Shown here: positions 59,833 through 64,000 of the stretch, one piece after another
Layout of the letters: every line of letters begins with the position of its first letter
How positions within the stretch are numbered: position 1 is the stretch's first letter
Assembly: GCA_934233735.1 (NCBI GenBank)
Contig: CAKQGQ010000002.1
Coordinates: forward strand, 149,914-213,913
Length of the DNA: 64,000 nucleotides
Source: an uncultured Clostridia bacterium
GTDB taxonomy: Bacteria; Bacillota; Clostridia; Peptostreptococcales; Anaerovoracaceae
Direction: 5' to 3'
Notes under the pieces: generated by a model
What the model saw: only the letters and a program-made list of their open reading frames with translations
What the model was told of the DNA's origin: nothing
Databases searched by the model: none
Position numbers and translations under genes: made by a program

Positions 59833-60032
59833 TAATTTTTCTCCTCCTCTATCCAGTCTCGCCATTGCGGGTGTCCAAACTCATTTCGGAACTTACTTAC
59901 CCGGTCTGCGCGGCTCAACTCAGTTATGATATCATCGAAACAGCTAAAAGTCAAGCTTTTTCGGAAAAATTCCGTAAAAAAGTTTATTGAAGACACTGTA
60001 ATTAATTACTTTTATTTATCATTATGTATTGT

Positions 60033-60061
60033 TTGACCTTTTATGTAATTTATTGTATAAT
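60033..60061 (+). promoter_or_regulatory. Promoter of small toxin-like gene
   Basis: TTGACC (60033-60038), a 17-base spacer and TATAAT (60056-60061). Transcription should start near 60068, giving a ~41-base leader that contains a TGCCT/AGGCA stem (60070-60074 with 60086-60090) just before the ribosome binding site. Confidence 0.72.
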
Positions 60062-60108
60062 ATGTATGTTGCCTACTTAATATTCAGGCATAGAAAGGAG
60101 GTGTAATT

Positions 60109-60222
60109 ATGCGTGCTTTACTTATCTCCTTCCTGATTTCTGTCGCTGCAGGGCTAACTTGCCATTATCTCTGCAAATGGTTGGATGGAAAAAGACATAA
60201 GGGCAACCGACCTAGAGATTAA
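60109..60222 (+). CDS. 37-residue membrane peptide, type I toxin-like
   Basis: A short gene with an excellent ribosome binding site (AAAGGAGGTGTAATT). The peptide has an N-terminal membrane segment (about 3-20, LLISFLISVAAGLT), then CHYLCKWLD and a basic, polar tail (GKRHKGNRPRD). Size, single helix and charged tail are those of type I toxins of the Fst/Ldr kind. Small peptides ending in CKWLD plus a polar tail occur often in gut Firmicutes as unnamed proteins (from memory). It lies between rplU and recA on the opposite strand, with its own near-consensus promoter, and faces a short antisense RNA. Function as a toxin is inferred from this layout. Confidence 0.72.
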   Translation: MRALLISFLISVAAGLTCHYLCKWLDGKRHKGNRPRD

Positions 60223-60246
60223 CCTATCTCTGAAATCAAGGTATAG

Positions 60247-60315
60247 GAAAAACCCACGATCTAGTACATCGTGGGTTTTTCGTTTGCTGTGCAAACTTAC
60301 TTATCTCTTCTCTTA
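60247..60315 (-). ncRNA. Antisense RNA, putative antitoxin of the small peptide gene
   Basis: A near-consensus promoter (60322-60350) fires leftward and a strong terminator ends at about 60248, predicting an RNA of ~65-70 bases. It contains a GTTTGC/GCAAAC stem and the terminator hairpin. Its 5' part includes GAGATAAGTAA (complement of 60297-60307), which is also complementary to 60118-60128 at codons 4-7 of the peptide gene, while its 3' end is antisense to the same terminator in the peptide mRNA. Pairing at both places would block translation, as RNA II does to Fst mRNA in pAD1. Confidence 0.6.
60248..60280. terminator. Shared bidirectional terminator of the convergent pair
   Basis: AAAAACCCACGAT (60248-60260) and ATCGTGGGTTTTT (60268-60280) form a perfect 13-bp stem with a 7-base loop, with T tracts in both directions. 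It ends the peptide mRNA and the opposing short RNA. Confidence 0.85.
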
Positions 60316-60321
60316 TATTTC

Positions 60322-60350
60322 AGTATAAGCTTTTCGCCTCTATTTGTCAA
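60322..60350 (-). promoter_or_regulatory. Promoter of the antisense RNA
   Basis: Read leftward: TTGACA (60345-60350), a 17-base spacer and TATACT (60322-60327). A near-perfect vegetative promoter with no gene frame behind it until the terminator, so its product is a small RNA. Confidence 0.7.
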
Positions 60351-60371
60351 TAGATTTTATCTTGAAATCTA

Positions 60372-61472
60372 TTATTCCTCTATAATCACGCCGTCCTCAT
60401 CGACAAACATATCCATGATTTCGGAAATGTCCGCTTCAGGGATTTCCGGTTCCTGCGGCTCGCTTCCGTCATTGCGAATCTGGTCGAGCAGCATGCCTTC
60501 CAGTTTATCCATGATTTCCGGATGTTCTTTCAGATAGTTCTTCACATTTTCTCTGCCCTGTCCGATTCGATTTCCTTCAAAGCTGTACCACGAACCTGCT
60601 TTTTCAATCATCTTCGCGTCAACCGCACAGTCGAGAATATCTCCGGCCTTGGAGATTCCTTCTCCGTACATAATATCAAATTCAGCCTGCTTGAACGGAG
60701 GGGCAACCTTGTTCTTTACAACCTTTACGCGGGTTCTGTTTCCGACTACGCCGTCGCCGACCTTAATGCTTTCGATTCTTCTGACATCCAGTCTCATGGA
60801 AGAATAGAACTTTAACGCTCTTCCGCCTGTTGTAACCTCGGGATTGCCGAACATAATGCCGACCTTTTCACGAAGCTGGTTGATAAAGATAACGCAGGTA
60901 TTCGACTTATTCACGGTACCTGTAATCTTTCTCAGTGCCTGCGACATTAGTCTTGCCTGTAAACCTACATGGGAGTCACCCATTTCTCCCTGAATTTCCG
61001 CTTTCGGTACGAGTGCTGCAACCGAGTCAATGACAACGACATCAAGTGCCCCGCTTCGAACAAGCATATCACAGATTTCGAGTGCCTGCTCGCCCGTATC
61101 CGGTTGTGAAACTAAAAGTTCACCGACATCTACGCCTAAATTTTTCGCATAGACAGGGTCTAACGCGTGTTCTGCGTCGATAAATGCAGCCTTGCCTCCT
61201 GCTTTCTGCGTTTCCGCAATAATATGTAAAGTCAGGGTTGTTTTACCTGATGATTCCGGTCCGAATATCTCGACGATTCTGCCCTTCGGCACACCGCCGA
61301 TTCCGGTTGCAATGTCTAGGCTGATAGAGCCAGTTGAAATGGCCGCAATGTTCATCTGTGCGGTATCATCGCCCAGCTTCATGATCGCTCCCTTGCCGAA
61401 CTGCTTCTGTATCTGCGCCATAGCGGCTTCCAATGCTTTATCCTTTTCGCTTGTTGTATTATTTACGCTCAT
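60372..61472 (-). CDS. recA: Recombinase RecA
   Basis: A 366-residue RecA. Walker A GPESSGKTT is at 71-79; LIVDSVAAL-type Walker B reads VVVIDSVAALVPKAEI, and INQLREKVGIMFGNPEVTTGG covers loop L2. It forms filaments on single-stranded DNA, drives homologous recombination and triggers LexA self-cleavage. GGAGGGACAGAAA precedes the ATG. A perfect SOS box and good promoter lie upstream. The C-terminal tail is acidic, as usual. The order pgsA-cinA-(HD gene)-recA is common in Firmicutes apart from the inserted HD gene. Confidence 0.98.
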   Translation of the reverse strand: MSVNNTTSEKDKALEAAMAQIQKQFGKGAIMKLGDDTAQMNIAAISTGSISLDIATGIGGVPKGRIVEIFGPESSGKTTLTLHIIAETQKAGGKAAFIDAEHALDPVYAKNLGVDVGELLVSQPDTGEQALEICDMLVRSGALDVVVIDSVAALVPKAEIQGEMGDSHVGLQARLMSQALRKITGTVNKSNTCVIFINQLREKVGIMFGNPEVTTGGRALKFYSSMRLDVRRIESIKVGDGVVGNRTRVKVVKNKVAPPFKQAEFDIMYGEGISKAGDILDCAVDAKMIEKAGSWYSFEGNRIGQGRENVKNYLKEHPEIMDKLEGMLLDQIRNDGSEPQEPEIPEADISEIMDMFVDEDGVIIEE

Positions 61473-61491
61473 TTTCTGTCCCTCCGAATTA

Positions 61492-61543
61492 GAACATTTG
61501 TTCTCTTTGTTCTTATCTTACACTGTTTTGTTCTTCAGGTCAA
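61492..61543 (-). promoter_or_regulatory. recA promoter with SOS box
   Basis: Read leftward: TTGACC (61538-61543), a 17-base spacer, TAAGAT (61515-61520), then a perfect GAAC-N4-GTTC palindrome (61492-61503, GAACATTTGTTC on the + strand) a few bases past the start point. A second GAAC half-site lies between. This is a LexA operator of the Gram-positive type. Confidence 0.8.
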
Positions 61544-61646
61544 GTCTTTTTTTATGGTATTTTGTTACAATTATATATTTAACTTCAATTTTTGTCAAGC
61601 AAAACCTTTCGACAGAAAACGACAAAGGACTTTGCTTAAGCTCCCA

Positions 61647-62183
61647 CTACGCAGTTTCAAACAAGCTGTCGATACTGCACCCGATTGCCGCCTCAATTTC
61701 ATCTAACAATTTCTGCATTTTCGCTTTGTTTTCTATAATCGTATCGAAATCCAAAATGCCGTGCTGACGCGCTTTTTCAATGATATAGTCAAAGCGCTCG
61801 TCAATTCCGACATAAGTGTCTTCTTTCACAAGGCGATCCCCGAGGCAGATAATATCCGTTTCGGTGATTTTGCTGAGCGGATTATAATCGCAGGGATTCA
61901 TATGCACCCTCACGATGTCCGCTTCCGCCTGATAGCCCATTTCGGCAAGCTTATCCGCCATCACATCCCAATGTCTGTCCATCGTCCGCGCCACATCATG
62001 CGCAAGGCCTGCGCCCAGTATCAAATCTAAATCCAAATGAAAACCGCAGTCATTCAGTGCTTTTGCGATTCTAAGACCGCAGTCCGCAACCGCACGGCAG
62101 TGCCGGATGACATTTTCAGGTGTGTGAAATTCCTCATAAAGCCTGCCGACTTCTTCCGGTGTAATTCTCTTTTCTTTGCTCAT
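61647..62183 (-). CDS. HD-domain phosphohydrolase
   Basis: A 178-residue HD-superfamily protein. The ATG at 62183 was preferred over a GTG at 62195 that abuts the AAGGAG site. The metal-binding His and HD residues are seen in VIRHCRAVADCG, GAGLAHDVAR and DRHWDVMADKL; DRLVKEDTYVGIDERFD follows. Proteins of this size act as nucleotide or phosphate-ester hydrolases, sometimes fused to MobA-like enzymes. The substrate cannot be deduced. It lies between cinA and recA, 37 bases after the cinA stop. Confidence 0.8.
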   Translation of the reverse strand: MSKEKRITPEEVGRLYEEFHTPENVIRHCRAVADCGLRIAKALNDCGFHLDLDLILGAGLAHDVARTMDRHWDVMADKLAEMGYQAEADIVRVHMNPCDYNPLSKITETDIICLGDRLVKEDTYVGIDERFDYIIEKARQHGILDFDTIIENKAKMQKLLDEIEAAIGCSIDSLFETA

Positions 62184-62220
62184 TTTCGTCTGCACGCTCC
62201 TTTCTCCTAACCTGTCTGCC

Positions 62221-63453
62221 CTATTTTATGCGCTTATAGATTTCATTCAGCATGACAAGCAGCATATAGTTTCGGTTGTATTTTCGAGAAACATTTCTGT
62301 GCTTCGTTTTGATGACTTCCGTCTTTCCCTGATAGGTCAGTCCGATGTAAGCAAGCCCTGCCGGGCGCTTTTCATCAATATCCTCAGGACCTGCTATGCC
62401 TGTAATGGAAATGCAGATATCCGAGCCTGTACGTGCGGCAAGACCTTCCGCCATTTCGCGTGCCACCTCCGGGCTTTCGGCAGTATATTTTTCCAAAGTC
62501 TCCGCTTTCACGCCCAGTTCATCCATTTTCGCCTTCCAGGAATAGGTCACAAGACCACGGTCAAACACCTTGGAAATTCCCGGGATGTCCGTCAGGGATT
62601 TTGCAAGGAGCCCTCCCGTACAGGACTCACAGCAGGAAATTGTAATATTCTTTTCGATGAGTCTTTTGCCAACCACATCGATTAAATCCTCGTTGTCTGT
62701 ACTATAAATATAGTCTCCGATAATTGCTTCTACTTTTTCAAGCATCTCCTCGACGCTTGCCTTGGCTTCCTCTAAAGTTTTGCGCTTGGAAGTGATGCGC
62801 AGCGAGCATTCGCCCTCTTTCGCATAAGTCGCAATCGTCGGGTCGGTCTGTCCGTCAATCAGCGGCAGAAGCTTCGTCTCCATCGTCGACTCGCCCAGTG
62901 CAAAGGTACGGACGATTTTATAGTAAATCACGCTGTCCTGCTCTGCGACCAGTCTCGGTTTCAGCTGTTCCTCCCACATTACCGTCATCTCGCGCGGAGG
63001 TCCGGGAAGCGCTGCAATCATTTTGCCGTTCTTTTTCAGCAGAAAACCCGGAGCTGTGCCACCGAGATTATCGAGAATTTCGGCGTGTTCCGGGAAATAA
63101 GACTGTTTTTCGTTGTTATCCGTCCAGTTATAGCCTGCGCGAGTAAAAGTCGTTTTCAGCCAGCACAAAACATCCTTGCGGCAGACGATTTCCTCGTCAA
63201 AATACTCCGCAATGATTTCCTTCGTCAAATCGTCCTGTGTCGGTCCGAGCCCTCCCGTCGTGATAATGAAGTCGCAGTCTCTGTATGCAAGTCCTATCAA
63301 TTCTTTCAGTCTTTGCGGGTTGTCGCCCACCGTATAATGATACATCACATCATAGCCGATATCCTGCAGCTGCTGTGAAAGAAAGGCCGCATTGGTATTT
63401 ACGACCTGCCCGAACAAAATTTCCGTTCCTACGGTTAATATTGCTGTTTTCAT
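62221..63453 (-). CDS. cinA: CinA competence/damage-inducible protein
   Basis: A 410-residue CinA of two-domain form. The N-terminal MoCF-like domain (MKTAILTVGTEILFGQVVNTN, then TTGGLGPTQDDLTKE) is the ADP-ribose pyrophosphatase part. The C-terminal CinA domain (SCCESCTGGLLAKSLTDIPG, GIAGPEDIDEKRPAGLAYIG) is the NMN deamidase part. The enzyme recycles pyridine nucleotides. The ATG shares its bases with the stop of pgsA, so the two are coupled. Confidence 0.95.
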   Translation of the reverse strand: MKTAILTVGTEILFGQVVNTNAAFLSQQLQDIGYDVMYHYTVGDNPQRLKELIGLAYRDCDFIITTGGLGPTQDDLTKEIIAEYFDEEIVCRKDVLCWLKTTFTRAGYNWTDNNEKQSYFPEHAEILDNLGGTAPGFLLKKNGKMIAALPGPPREMTVMWEEQLKPRLVAEQDSVIYYKIVRTFALGESTMETKLLPLIDGQTDPTIATYAKEGECSLRITSKRKTLEEAKASVEEMLEKVEAIIGDYIYSTDNEDLIDVVGKRLIEKNITISCCESCTGGLLAKSLTDIPGISKVFDRGLVTYSWKAKMDELGVKAETLEKYTAESPEVAREMAEGLAARTGSDICISITGIAGPEDIDEKRPAGLAYIGLTYQGKTEVIKTKHRNVSRKYNRNYMLLVMLNEIYKRIK

Positions 63454-63998
63454 TACTGTTTAAACACCTCTTTATTTTTGATGACATATTCCGCCCCCGA
63501 ATAGACCGTCATAACGAGGCTCGCCCAAAGGAAAGCGTATGTCAGATAATAATATGCTGTCTCCACGGATGCAGGAAGGTCAAGCGAATTTTGAAATACC
63601 GGAAGCAGCAGAAGCATCGGCACTGCAATCATCTGCAGAACCGTTTTAATCTTTCCGCTCATAGCCGCCGCAATGACGATTCCCTCCGAAGCCGCCACCG
63701 TCCGCATTCCTGCAACGGTAAATTCTCTGGCTAAAATGATAATCAGCATCCAGCCCGGTACATAGTCCGGGATTAAAAGGCAAAAAGCGGAATAAACCAG
63801 GACTTTGTCCGCAAGCGGGTCCATTATCTTACCAAAGTTTGTAACTAAATTATATTTTCTGGCAATTTTGCCGTCCAGCATATCCGTAAAGGACGCTGCG
63901 ATAAAAATCACGAAAGCGATCATATGCCATCCGAGCATATAGGCTGCGATGAAAAACGGCACTGCGATAACTCTGCCGACCGTCAGTTTATTAGGCAA
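63453..63998 (-). CDS. pgsA: CDP-diacylglycerol-glycerol-3-phosphate phosphatidyltransferase, start outside window
   Basis: The last ~181 residues of PgsA. The CDP-alcohol phosphatidyltransferase motif is complete: DGKIAR, then G eight residues after AR, then KIMDPLAD supplying the two Asp metal ligands. Several hydrophobic helices surround it. The enzyme makes phosphatidylglycerol phosphate, the first step to the main anionic lipids. The apparent TTG start at 63998 is probably an internal Leu (family N-terminus xNLPNKLT), so the true ATG lies just beyond the window. Confidence 0.93.
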   Translation of the reverse strand: MPNKLTVGRVIAVPFFIAAYMLGWHMIAFVIFIAASFTDMLDGKIARKYNLVTNFGKIMDPLADKVLVYSAFCLLIPDYVPGWMLIIILAREFTVAGMRTVAASEGIVIAAAMSGKIKTVLQMIAVPMLLLLPVFQNSLDLPASVETAYYYLTYAFLWASLVMTVYSGAEYVIKNKEVFKQ

Positions 63999-64000
63999 AT

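Noticed and set aside
1..64000. tRNA, rRNA and CRISPR arrays
   Set aside because: No cloverleaf-like T-arm sequences, rRNA segments or regularly spaced repeats were recognised; the only short tandem repeats are the operator repeats at 4.7 kb.

Overview
The window reads as a chromosome segment of a spore-forming, probably anaerobic low-to-moderate GC Firmicute of class Clostridia. The signs are spo0A next to spoIVB with a BofC-like gene, a SpoIVFA-like protein upstream of the TIGR03960/TIGR03936 radical-SAM pair and the obg-rpmA-rplU block, IreB, a NifS/NifU/MnmA block, strong G-rich ribosome binding sites, and GAAC-N4-GTTC type SOS boxes. A family-level name cannot be proved from sequence alone.

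Layout. 0-9 kb is accessory: the end of a metallo-beta-lactamase-fold gene, a PLD-nuclease/helicase/DUF3427 protein paired with a NUDIX hydrolase, a truncated MATE gene, three consecutive Fic-domain genes, a low-molecular-weight phosphatase, an FMN-binding protein and a methyltransferase. 9-19 kb carries transporters, regulators and small redox proteins (CPBP protease + HTH regulator, MATE, GyrI-like, nitroreductase, MFS, PEP mutase family, LysR, flavodoxin, cupin, DUF362). 19-29.5 kb has mutL-miaA-xer, a methionine gamma-lyase-like gene, a VTT membrane protein, an XRE regulator, an NhaC antiporter, an SOS-controlled YneA-like gene, a diguanylate cyclase and a Zn-ribbon protein. Almost all of these are on the + strand.

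29.6-34.6 kb is a complete filamentous-phage (inovirus-type) prophage of about 5 kb, transcribed leftward: ssDNA-binding protein, HUH replication initiator, two small proteins (one of 50 codons), a 54-aa major coat protein, a 537-aa adsorption-type protein, an 81-aa minor membrane protein, a large nested hairpin (candidate packaging signal or origin) and a Zot/pI ATPase. One oppositely oriented gene has its own strong promoter. Repeated 17-bp att-like sequences bound the element, and it carries no integrase. It sits where gene orientation switches from + to - for the rest of the window, which fits insertion into a dif site at the replication terminus using the host Xer recombinase (the Xer gene at 22.2 kb is XerS-like).

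34.7-64 kb is on the - strand after the PrsW gene: PTS IIC, ruvX, ireB, alaS, mnmA-nifU-nifS, a sigma-54 two-component system with an APC permease and an isochorismatase-family hydrolase behind a -24/-12 promoter, spo0A-spoIVB-bofC-like, comEA, the radical-SAM pair, obg, rpmA, rplU, recA (SOS box), an HD protein, cinA and pgsA.

The most interesting unannotated unit is at 60.03-60.35 kb between rplU and recA: a 37-codon membrane peptide on + with a near-consensus promoter, facing a short antisense RNA with its own near-consensus promoter. The two share one 13-bp-stem bidirectional terminator, and an 11-bp repeat makes the RNA complementary to the start of the peptide gene. This is the layout of an Fst/par-type type I toxin-antitoxin module.
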